NCBI GenBank assembly: GCA_037039925.1
Contig: JAXRKP010000011.1
Span: 179,501 to 243,500 of the forward strand
DNA from: Doris montereyensis
Taxonomy: Eukaryota; Mollusca; Gastropoda; Nudibranchia; Dorididae
Direction of reading: 5' to 3'
Length of the DNA: 64,000 nt
Shown in pieces: positions 37,206-50,000 of the stretch; the stretch's first letter is position 1; each line of letters starts with the position of its first letter. The translations under genes and the position numbers were made by a program. The notes under the pieces are model-generated. The model was not told where the DNA came from and searched no databases. It saw only the letters and a list, made by a program, of their open reading frames with translations.

Positions 37206-38051
37206 GTTTGTTTGTTTGATTTTGTTTTCATGCTTCGAATCTTAAAATTTGTGTTGCCGCAATACAAAACGTTTACTCGCTTCTATCTTTGAATCAAATA
37301 CTCCTCATGAGTACCACTTTATTGTAAGTTTGTGAATGGCCGTCTAAAATATCACCATCGAATTCCGTTAATTTTGTGCCTTTCAAAATGTACAAGAAGA
37401 TAGATTCCATAAAACTCTAGATGATAAACAGTGAAATTACTTGATTACATTTTGGCACCATGTAATAAATTTGTGCTAGAGGATAACAATGTAATATCTC
37501 ATTCACACATTTGTTGAGCTGACGCTATGTGCAAATCAGTGATCAAGTGAATCAAGTTTACCCTGTATTGTAAACCATCTATTTGGGGTTTTTTTTAATC
37601 TTCCATCACCCTGACCTTAAAACTTTTGTACATTGCCAATTCATCTATCATGAATGTCGGTGAAAAATTGTGATTTTTTTTTATTGCAGTAACTTATGGG
37701 AAACAAGAAATTTAGATATTTGATTAATTTAATTTTGATAGCTACATAAATCTACCTCTCATAGTAGATTACAATTTTGTTTTTGATATAACACTCTACA
37801 TTCTTAATGTAATGTGATGTAATCTTAAATTTCTCAATTCTATAGATAAGCAGAATAGAAAAAAAGGGATCAAGGCTATGTTTGCCACACATTTATCTTT
37901 TGACCAGTCTCAGACCCATCATTTATCAAAATCTCCTTTGTCCAGTATTTTTGTTTTTAGCTTTCCTTTCCATTATACAATGCAGCCAAGTGTTTTTATA
38001 TCATTAAAAAGTAATTGATGTTTAGTATATCACCCATTTACATCATTTCAG
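37206..38051. other. no gene seen
   Basis: AT-rich sequence up to the acceptor (AG at 38050-38051) that precedes the PARP start exon. A 5' non-coding exon of PARP is expected upstream. Confidence 0.45.
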
Positions 38052-38069
38052 GATTTTTCATGTGTAAAG

Positions 38070-41000
38070 ATGAGTATGTCATCTCATTCATCCGAGTCTG
38101 ATGATCCAGAGGATTATTATGATGTAAGTGTGACATCCTAGAATCAATACAATATTAATGGAATCAATGATTTTAATAAAAGAGAACTGAAAAGATCATC
38201 ACCTGAAAAGTGTGACATGTAAGACAACTTTACACTGAAAGGTTAACATATTTCCTAGTAGGTGTATAAGCTTGTCCATGCTTGCTCATTGTAAATATTT
38301 CAGGGTTTATGAGCCAGTTTTATGAGCAAAATTGACAGCCAAAAGTAATCCAAAAAGAACCGATAAAATTACTGCATCAATATTTCAGAGACAATTCAGT
38401 AATTTATCAAAATCAAATGAAAATTCCAGAATCCTAGAAGTAAATCCCTGAACTTTTTTTGACCTAGGAATAAAACCATGCAATCAGGTTTACATCAATT
38501 TACCGTGATGTAATTTTTTATATTTCAAAAATATAATTGTTAGTCTTGTTGTTCCTAGCTGGGAATACAGATTAGTGATTATTTAGAGCCGTCAGCAAAA
38601 TACACATATGAACTTTTTGGCATAACATTCTCCATTATTTTGTTTAGTTTGTTAACGTTTGCTTTCATCATCTGTACTTCACTCATATTAGGTATTCATT
38701 TAAAACATTATCATGGTTTCAATTTCTCAGTCTTGAAGGTAATGAACATGAGGAGTCAACGTTCCCTTGTAAATTCAATTATATTTCCTTCATTGGAAAG
38801 AAAGTGAATTCTGTGTAACAATTGTTTCATCTTTGTATAAATTGAAAGCGTTAAAATATTTAATATAAGTATTTTTTTTAAAGAACTTCCATGGTAAATT
38901 TGATGCAGTATCGATATTTTATTTCAGATAAGTGTTTAGATTTGTTTTGTATCTTTACTTAATTGAAGATTTTGTACAAGATATCACATGTTTAGAAATA
39001 TTTTTCTTTCAAAGGATGCCGACCTTTACAGTGGTATTCAAAGTCTTTCTGTGCAATCCGGGTTTCATCAGGCGTCGACTTCTTCAAGCAGACTTATCCT
39101 GATGAGATATTCACTTCCAGGTTTGTTCCATTTTGTCATCTTAAAATGTTTCCTGTCATATGAACTGTGCCTGTGAGAATACATATATAATGATACAATT
39201 TAATGAGTCATTATTCTTTCAACCTCTAGACCCGTTGAAAGCCATTGTGCAGCAATGGTGACGTAATGAACAATCGACAGTTACAAGTGCTAGACTCTAC
39301 TCATAAAAAAAAGATGACATAAATATTTAACCATTGTAATTTTCTTGTGTCAAACATTTTAATTTTGTTTTGGAGTGGAACACACCAAAGGTAAAATGGA
39401 TATGCGACGCCAATTATATATGCAAAACATTACTTATAGAAGAAATAAACAAACTTCTACCTAGGTTCATTTCAATAGTGTGCCTGAGTCACAATTATGT
39501 CACTCAGAGAAACATGCCAAATACCATAGACTTTGGCACCGTTGGCTTTGAGAATTCCAAACTTCAACCGGCTGTAAGTAAGTTAAGTTCCTACAAGGCC
39601 ATTACGGCATATAGAGCCGGAGCTTATCCCGGTTTCTATAGTGTGAAGCGAAACAGGTGATAATAATCACCTCCTGGACAAGACGCTAGTCTGATGCAGG
39701 TTTTTACTCCAAGCTAGTGCTTGTACCCATTTTGCACCTGGGTCAAGTGGGAAAACGGGTGTTAAGTGTCTTTCCCAAAGAACACAATGTCAGGCCTGGC
39801 GTTGCCATGATTCGAACCCAAGATCTCATGATTCCCTGTCTGGCCACCTAACCATTTGGTCACCAATACCACCCAAATGGCTGTAAACATGACGTATTTT
39901 CATCAGATCATTTTCACACTTTTCAGGAAGCATGATTTCCATTTATTCCCAAGGATTATCGCTCTTGTCTCGTTTTTCATGAAAATGGACATAGGCACAC
40001 TATTGAACCGACCCCTCCCTTCAATTATTGTAATCATGTACATGTAATGCACTATGTTCAATTCATGGGTGCTGTCTAATCGGAACATCACTTAATTGGA
40101 GTGATTTCTGTAGAATAGGTACTGCTTCAATAAAATGGCTTCGACTGTATTCACAAGCAAAGGGGTGGTATCACTAAATCTAGAGTATAAACTATTAATA
40201 CATTTTTAATGCATTGGCTATATTTTTATAATATTTACAGATATTTATTGTAGTTTTGAAAACAAATTATGAAGAAAATTAAGTACTTAATATTTAAGCG
40301 AGACAGCCGTGAGTAACATTATTAGTCAGTTATGAAACCTGAGATCACTGCAATGGTGGACAGGGTTTACTTCAAACAAACAAACAAAAGTTTTATTCTT
40401 ACCATCCTCCTCCCCGCCATGTTTTCCTTCCCTTTAACAGAGAACAAGACGGAATTCTGATGGTTGACATTAGCTTATCAGTATCTCTACAGAGTTTAAA
40501 GGTATGGTTTTACTTCTTTAGATGGTTCTACTGATGGTTGACATTAGCTTTTCAGCATCTCTAAAGAGTTAAAAGGTATGGGGTTTTTTTTCTTTAGATG
40601 GTTCTTTTGCTTTAATATATTATAGGTCAGCACTGGAAACACTTGCACATAAGTGAACCAAGGGACAAAGAAACTAAATCATAGAATGAAAATGACTAAC
40701 ATATGTTATAGCCTGGTATACACGTGCAATCCAAATTTCTTAAGTCTTGTAGCTCTTTTCACTCTCACTTTGGCCAGACCGGGTAACTTTTATAGGAAAA
40801 TTAAGAGTATCGGACATTGCCTTGATGACAAATGTACCGAAAGAAAGACTAAAAAAATTAACTGCACTTGGCTGTAACCAGAAGATGCGAATTGTATTAC
40901 CAGAAGAAACTCGATTGGCTTGCTATAATGATAAACTACACAGTACTTCACTTTGTTATGAGCTCCGCCATGACGACAAATGCTTTCAATATTTTGTAAG

Positions 41001-44000
41001 AAATTTTATGCCAGCATATTAAGAATCGGAGGCGCCAGTAGCTCAGTCGGTAGAATGTCCATCTACCACGCAGGAGGCCCGAGGTCGATTCCCAATTGGG
41101 GCAATCTTTTTCTGGTCTTCCTGTCGACCCAGCAGTAAAATGGGTAGCTAGATCTATTCAGACTGCAAAACTAAAGGCAGCATGGAAAGCAATGGCAAGC
41201 TACCACGCTATGTCGTATGCCTAGAAAAATCAGAACTCCTAGTTACCTTTTGCTCAACTTTGAGTATGGTACTTACTTTACTTTACTATATTAAGAATCA
41301 ATAAAAATAGTGATAATATGATAATCCCCTTACTCCTAAAAACAAGACTAGCATGCGTTTTAGAACTTAAGGTTAACAAATACAGGTGAAATACAAATTG
41401 TCTGGAAACAAGAAGAAATCATGTGCCATCTCACTCATATTGTTTAAATATCATACCAAAAACACAGGGATCCATCTTAAACCGAATGGGAAAGAACAAT
41501 TAAAAAAAGGTAAATGATGGAAAGACTACATTTTGGTAATGACCCATACGATTAGTTTATTGGCACTAAATACCCTCTTTCTTGTTATTTAGCAAAGTGT
41601 TCAACATTTTCTTCATGTTGCATCTGTTGTTTTTTCTCTTTTTATCGACATATAGGACAGTGTTCTAGATGCATGGGGGCTCATGAAAGATTTACCTTTA
41701 ATAGTGAGGTTGGTTGTGGATTTCCCAGTCTATTCACAACTTAAAGGTGTGTGTCTGGCATTTGCCCTTCTTGTTCAAATTTTTTGGTTTAAAAAAATGA
41801 ATCAATAAAACATCTTTCAATAAATTTATTTTGCAGTATATTTCGAAAGCATGAATTCTAATGGTATTTACTATTATCAATAATTTTCTTTACTCCTTAA
41901 ATGCATTTCTTTGTTTCTTCATTATTTGTTTAATTTGACTATAAAGATGTAGGTAAGTATTTCTTTCACAATAGTCTCACTGCCCGATAAATATTTGATT
42001 AATCAGTTGCTGAGACATTCTGTCACAACATCATAGTCATTAATTCGACATTACATCTTGCAGAGAGCCAGATAGTGCATTTGACTTGGAAACCATTGGA
42101 AACCAAGGGGTCTGAGATTCAACTACATTAATACAAATAAGAATATTTCTCAGAATTTTCCGAGGTAAAACTGACTCTGACCCTAGTGAGGCAGGATCTA
42201 TTTAATAGTCTTATCGAGGATGGTTGAAAGAGTTGGGGCCCCTTGTACACGTTATGTACATTAAACATCCCTTGCCAGAAAATTCATATCTTCCCAGCCC
42301 TAAAGTCACCACTTTCAGCAGAGCAAATAGATTTACTTTTGCCGAGAATTTTGACTAACTCTAGATTTGCAATTGTCAACTTTATATTATTTTCAATATT
42401 TGTCTTTTACGCACCATATGCATGAGCGGTTTGCGGGTGTTACCAGTGGGTCCTCCCCCCTTCCTTTCACTCTTGCACCAGTCTTTTATCTTGCTTTCTC
42501 TTAAGTTACCCTGAGATCAATGCACATGGTGGATTGGGAAAATTTCAATGAAACAAAAGCATCATATGCCGTTGAGTTATAATGTTTCTTACATACAATA
42601 TCATTTAACACTTATCACTTCAGTTCATGTGAGTCAGATATCTGCAGAAAGGAACAGTAGCATCTTTGCCCAACTTAAAAGGTAAACTTTAATGACATTT
42701 GTATATCATCCTGTAGACACACTATGTATCGATATGCCACAGACCAAATTTTACAGAACTAAAGAGAACATTTTCTCCAATGTGTTGAAATGGAAAGACT
42801 TTTACAAAGATGTCTTAAAAGACATTCATAGTTTTTGATCCTATGTATATTAGGTTGTTGTGTATCAATTTATGCAAAGAAATTTGAATTGGAATTTGGC
42901 ATGTGCTTTTACCAGAAAGGTCGATAGATTTTGTCATCATTATCATCATCATCAGAATTTAACATCATTTGCAGTGGGTATTGCTGGTAGCTCTTACTTC
43001 TTTCTTTTCACTCTTTCACATCATGCTGTATCTTGTTAATTCATCACTGAATATGGTGGATGGAGTAAATTACAATGAAACAATCAAAAACCATCATTAC
43101 CATTGTCATCAGCATTACCCTCATGATTAGGATCTTTACTTAATTATCATCACTATTGTCATACTTGTCATTACAATGGCCAAGGGCTGATAATATAATA
43201 CCCAAACATTGCATGACATTGATACTATTGTTACGTTTGACAGACTGATGATAGAATGGGATCAACACAAATATCAACTACTGTTTTTATCTTAGTAGAT
43301 TGCAAATGCAAGTGCATCTCATTTTTGCATAAATGTTTTTGCAGCATTATTGAAAGATTCTGTGAAAAGCAATTGACAAATGGCTTTTTTGGGACCGACA
43401 AAACAAAAAGTGACTCATCTGTTGGAAAAAGTGAACGGTAAATCTTTTTTCTTTTTTCTTCTTTATTCAGTCTTTTTAACAAATATTTTTGAAAGTACAA
43501 ACAATTGAAAACAGATAAATCTGAATTGTTATGATACTCTTATGTTACCTCATAATAAAGCTTATTTTACACTCTTTCTTAAATTGATTCTTTCTTCCCA
43601 CTGAATGGTGGGGGACTCGGTGATCCAGAGGCAAGGTGTCAGCTTCTCAACCAAAAGGTCGTGGGTTCAAGCCCGGCAGTTTTTTCTGAGTAAAGCGCAC
43701 TCCCTGTTACAGTAAGCTTACATGCTATTTATAAATCTTTGTACCATGACGGTATTCAATTTGTTTACTTTAAAACAGGAATTTTAGTTTACTTATTTTC
43801 CAATGACTTGAAATCAGGCTTTACTTTCTGAATTCTAATGTAACCTTACGTTGATATTTCGTCAGAATCTTTGAATTTTGTAATGATACGTAGCTTTGAA
43901 ACGCTCTATCATTGTTTCAAAATCAAATATCAGGACAAAGAAACCAAATTATCTAGTTTGTCATGTTTTGGTTCCACATTGGTAGAGGTTAAAGATTTTC

Positions 44001-47000
44001 TACATGAAATAAGTGTCAAATAGTCATTTTGTATAGCCATATGCTCTGTCTATATTTAAATCAATGTTGTTTTCGTTTTCTTTTGCAACAGGAATCCTAA
44101 AAAGGGAATTGAAAGTGGGGCTACACCTTTTGATCTAAATGCATCTGCAGCACATGCTAAGACAGTTCCAAATACATCCAAAGGCTTCTTTGTACAGGTA
44201 ACAAAAGAAAAAAACAGATGGCAATGTTTCCAAAAGTGAAAGAACTGTTGAAAACCACTCATATTGTTCTTTTTGGTATGAAAAAGACTTGAAAGAGATA
44301 AGCCATTGTGTCATTGAAGATTCTTCTACCTGATCTTTATTTTAAGTTCTTTCAGCAATCTCAGTAAAGTTCAGGTGTTTTCCTTAGGTTTTTGTAAGTT
44401 GTATAATGAATATTGCAATGATAAACACAATGGAGCAGCATATAAATTCTAAATAAAAAGTATATCTAATAGGACAGAAGGGATTTATACAATGGCTATT
44501 TTTAGTAATCTCCTGCTGGCTTTCTCACATGTATGTTCTTTGTATTACCTTTCATTGAAATATCTATTTAAGTCATTCTTTATTCTTCTGATCATGAGTA
44601 TTTATACTCAATTATGACTAAAGCTATCCTAGACAAAAACCCATGATTGTCTTAGTGCATGCACAAACAGAATTTATTGTTTACCTACAAAATCAGTTTT
44701 TCAGAGATGAAACATAACACTTTTATTATCCATTTCCCTCCATTATAAGGAACATGACTTTTTTATCATCGCTTTGAGACTTAAAGTAGATTTCTAAGCC
44801 TTAACACGGGGTCACTAGGTTTTTACATTGTTCTTCCTCAGTAAAATTGTTTATGATTAATTTATTGTTATTTTTTCAGTTATATCTCTATGTTCAACAA
44901 AGACTCTTGTCTCTCAGTGACTTTTGCCCAATATGTGATGAGCTCCATGACGTAGAGACATCCATCTCTATGTTGAAGGTCAGTAAAGAGTTGCATATGT
45001 TTGTGTCCTTAATGAGCCCTAATGAAGTATTATATCATTTGAATAGATCATGCTCTTCTACGATTGAGATTTTGTCATTAAATAGAGGCAAGCATTTACA
45101 GTATTTAGTGGTATCAGTGGCTGAGGGACTGCCCGACTGAGGATCATGAGATCTCGGGTTCGGAATTCTGTCAAAGCTAGGTCCGCCGTTGTGTTCCTTG
45201 GGAAAGACACTTAACACGCATTTCCCCCACTCTACCTGGACTGGCAAGTTTGGGACCAAAACGTTGATTTTCTGTTCTTTGTATATTCGGGTAGAACGTT
45301 CATTTATCTACAAGTTTATGAGCAGAAAAATGTCCATATGATGTATACCTTTTTTTTTTTTTTACAAAATATTTTGCAGGTGAAGGTAGGTAAAAACAGT
45401 CAAAATTGACGTAAATTACCCTAACACTGACTGAGAAGATGTCAATAAACACTCGTATATTAGTGGCTAATAGCCAAATGTGGCAACACCGAGGTCACCT
45501 GGCTTCTGCCGACACCGCTCGTCGCTTCGGCCCATCGCTGTGTGATGTAAGAGGCGTTGTGCGTCAGTGTGTATGTAAACACGCGCACAAGCATGGGAAT
45601 AGAGGAAAAAAACAAAAACCTGGTTATTTTGCCATCTGTTTTCACAACAGTGCACATCTAAACCTAAATTTATAACCCTCTTTATATTAGTAACAAAACC
45701 AGAGACTGTGGAAAGAGTAAGGAGGCTGCTACAACAAGGAAACCCGTCCGAAGCGTTTGTTTTGTGTTATTTTCTTTTGATTTTTTTTTTACTTGAAAGT
45801 TTTCTCGAAATTTCACACTAAAATTCCATCTCCTCCATCATTTACAGAACAGTTTGTATTATATGTGGCACACATGTTCCTCTTGTCAGTGTTAATAGAA
45901 TGACGTTGTTTTAAAACAAAAATATTGCAAATTTTTTGTTGCAATAAAAATGCTGTTTTTGTACATTCGCGATATATAGTACCGGGTATTTTCATAAAAT
46001 TCATTTAAAATTTATTATTTTTAAATCGACGTCACTCTTTAGATATTGAATAGAAAAGACAATCTGCACATGTTTTGAGTGATTTTATTCATAACTAAGG
46101 GAGGAGATAAATTTTGAAAATTGGGTCAAACTCCAAGATGGTGGCAGTTTCTATGGCAACCAAGGACGCTGCAAACTTTTCAATGATATAGGATGACTGT
46201 ATTTTGACAATTACTCATGTACATACTAAAGCAAAAAACCTAAACTCAAAAGCAAAAAAAATCACTTCAGGAGCCCCCCCTCCCCTAAGCTGTGAATTAT
46301 GTCTCTTGAATAAAATAAAATACTTTAAAAAAGAATTCACTTACTAAAATTGCTATTGTCCTTGAAATCTTGTTCGTCTTGCTCTTAAGAAAAATACTTT
46401 TTATGGTAATGGAACGATCCAATGTAAAACAACATAGAAAATAATGTAAAAATGTTCCTATTACTCATCTATTACCACTGCTTGAATCATTCTGTGAAGC
46501 ACTCATTTTCATAGTGTCAAAATTGTGAATTTGAATACATCTCATTTTCAGCCTGTGGTTTGTGATAAGGCTCTGTGCATATTTTCATCTCAGACCCTTG
46601 GACTTATGACAACTGTTGTAGAATCTGTACGTCTTGAACCAAAGGTGAAGTGTTTGACAAATGTTGTAGAATCCGTCATGATAGTAATCACATCACAATA
46701 CAATAGGACTAAAGCGCAATTAAATAAGAGGGAAAGATAAAAAAGACACAACGCAGATTTTTAGGAAACGTTTAAAGACAGCTGTTCAGATCTGCTTTTT
46801 TTACACTGGAGAGGGTTCATCATGAATTTAAATGTTTGTTTGTTGCTGTTGCATGAGCTTTTCATTGAGATGCTATATGGTTTGTTTGATTAGATCGTAA
46901 ATTGTTTAGGATTTTAAAATCATTTTGCGCTTTTGATTGTACAGCACCATTGAGCACTTTTGGTGGATGTCAGGCACTCTATAAATGAATTATTATTATT

Positions 47001-50000
47001 ACTATTCAAGTAGAGTTCAATATCTTTCCGGTACCACTTCATCAATCGATGAGGTTGCAGTACCGTGTATGAGTGTGTGACCATATAAGAAATAGAAACA
47101 AATTTATAAATAGCGAAGAGATGAGCAATTCACGGATAACCACGGAAATCTGTTACAATACAGTACTTTTTATACATGCAGGTCAAACCAAACAAACGCA
47201 ATAGTCAATTATTAGCAATGAACAAAGACATTAGAAGTAAGATCAGAAAGGTGTTCAATGCACCCCTAATAAACGCACCCTGGCTCCATCTTTCTACACT
47301 CCGTAATAATACGGTAGGTAGATTTGAAAAGCACAATTTTTATTTTCAGTTATACCCTCACCCATATCCTATAAAGTTATGACGTTTTCCTTTTACTTTT
47401 ATATGTTCTTACATTTATATTTATCTTCAGGTTGTGCATCTTCTTCTTTCCTCAACGATGTCAGCTGTCTTCTCAGACCGATTTCAAATAACTATGCAGC
47501 CTTTTATTGAAGTTTCCCTCCTGATTCCAGATTATGAACTGTCAGCTTATGCCAAGGTGTGTTTAAGATTTCACTTTTGGTGTAAAACTCTTAGATCCAA
47601 ACACTGATAGGCTTTGAAAAAGCCTTGTGCATGGGCAATGCTGTATGAAAAAAACAATTTGTGCAATTTCTGTTGGCTGTTATTCCAGGCATCACTTAGC
47701 AAAGGGAAGTTTCAATTGATGGAACAATGTAAAGATAATCCCTTTAATTAAAGGAGATGGATCAAAAGTACAAATCACTTAGGGCTACATATTATTTCAG
47801 AGCCCTTATATAAAAAATGAGTGAGTCCCCCCACCTGCAATTCTTTATCCGCCATTGTCAATCGTTTTTGTCAGGGGATCTCAAGCAGTTGTGCTGTTAT
47901 TTCATTTTATAGATTCTACTTTTTCAATTTTCTTCCATGTGCAATCTTATTTTGGGGCACCATGTTTAAAAAGAGGAGTAAAGATGATACACTAGTTTTT
48001 TGGGGATTGTGCTGAAATTTTTGTTTTCGTTGATTTGATTTTGACAATAAAATGACGGAAGGGACTACTTATCTTGACTTGACATGTCCACTTTTGTTGA
48101 TTTTTATTTTTTGGGAATGTTTCATTAGAAAAATGTATTGCTTTCATAGACTTTATTTTTTGGGCATGTTTCATTAGAAAAATGTATGGCTTTCATAGAC
48201 TTTATTTTTTGTCTGTCAGATGAAACTAAGGGAGGAACGTTGTAAAATGTATTTATTTACTTGTTTTATCAACCAGATGGAAGGGAGGCAAGCTCTCTTA
48301 TCAGCTCTGAAAGTCATGCCGACAGTTGACAGCATGGTTTCAACATCCGAGTCAGACTTGAGAGAAGGTTTGACTTCCATTCACCATTTATGCTACCCTC
48401 TTCTTCGCTGGTAAGTCAAAGTAAAATATTCTGCTAAATGAATTTAGCAGAGTAATAAAAATTTTTAAAAAAAAGAAGTTTCCTCAAGGTTGTTACGGCT
48501 CATGAGCCAGGTTTCTATGGGGTAAATTGGGAGAAATGATAAGACATCATGTCTAGATCAGGGCACTTATAGTCTACTGCAGATTGAATGAATTGAATCG
48601 AATATTTTCTACTATCCATGAAGGGAAATTTGTCTTGGTTACAGTGAATAAAATAAAGTATAGACAACGAATACGATAAAAAAATTTATTGTACATTACG
48701 AGTAATGCATTAACCATAGCATGATAATATAAAACAATTTTCATAGATCAATATATGACAATGGCAACAATGATGACAGTTATGATGGTGGTGATCATGA
48801 TGATGTTTGATGGTGATTAGGATGAAGATGGTGATGTTTGTGGTAATGGTGGTGACAACAAGAGGAGATGATGCTGATAAAGATGATGATGATGTTATAT
48901 GATAATATGCTCTCTATGACTATAGTACTACATAGAGTAGATTGTAACCCCTCCCTGAACAGGATTATTTCCTGCAATAGATCTCACATCGTCACACTTC
49001 TCATGTTATCTTTTTCAACAGGATTATTTCTAGCAATAGATCTCACATCGTCACACTACTCATGTTATCTTTTTCAACAGGATTATTTCCAACAATTGAT
49101 CTCATATCATCACACTTCTCATGTTATCTTTTTAAACAGGATTATTTACAGCAATAGATCTTATATCGTCACACTTCTCATGTTATCTTTTTAAACAGGA
49201 ATATTTACGGCAATAGATCTCACATCATCACATTTCTCGTGTTATCTTTTTAAACAAGATTATTTCCAGCAATAGATTTCACATCATCACATTTCTCATG
49301 TTATCTTTTTAAACAGAATTATTTACAGCAATAGATTTCACATCATCACACTTCTCATGTTATCTTTTTAAACAGAATTATTTACAGCAATAGATTTCAC
49401 ATCATCACACTTCTCATGTTATCTTTTTAAACAGAATTATTTACAGCAATAGATTTCACATCATCACACTTTTCATGTTATCTTTTTAAACAAGATTATT
49501 TACAGCAATAGATCTCACATCATCACACTTCTCATGTTATCTTTTTAAACAGGATTATTTACAACAATAGATCTCACATCATCACACTTCTCATGTTATC
49601 TTTTTAAACAGAATTATTTACAGCAATAGATCTCACATCATCACACTTCTCACGTTATCGTTTTAAAGGATTATTTCCAGCAATAGGTCTCATATCGTCA
49701 TACTTCTCATGTTATCTTTTTAAACAGGATTATTTCCAGCAATAGGTCTCATATCGTCACACTGCCAAAACACAAGGTGAGAAAATTGCATGTTAGTCTG
49801 TCAGCTCTGTGTTCTTATGCCAATAAAGAGAAATATACAAATTTGTATAGTGTCAAAATCCACTAGGGGTTCAATGAGGTTTCACAATAATGGGACAATA
49901 CATTCAACAGAATGTTATTCAAGATTAAAACAAAAAAAGATAATTTAGCGAGAAGCAATTCTGGAAAATTCAGTGTTGGGCCTTTGCATAAAAGAAGAAA

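Noticed and set aside
41032..41105. Functional tRNA gene
   Set aside because: A and B boxes are present, but the acceptor stem does not pair and the sequence continues into a repeated SINE body.
47176..47382. Plus-strand frame after an acceptor-like site in PARP intron 9
   Set aside because: PARP exons on either side already join in phase and match the family without it.
48868..49194. 108-codon open frame as a separate gene
   Set aside because: It is read-through of the 59-bp exon-border array (period three units = 59 codons).
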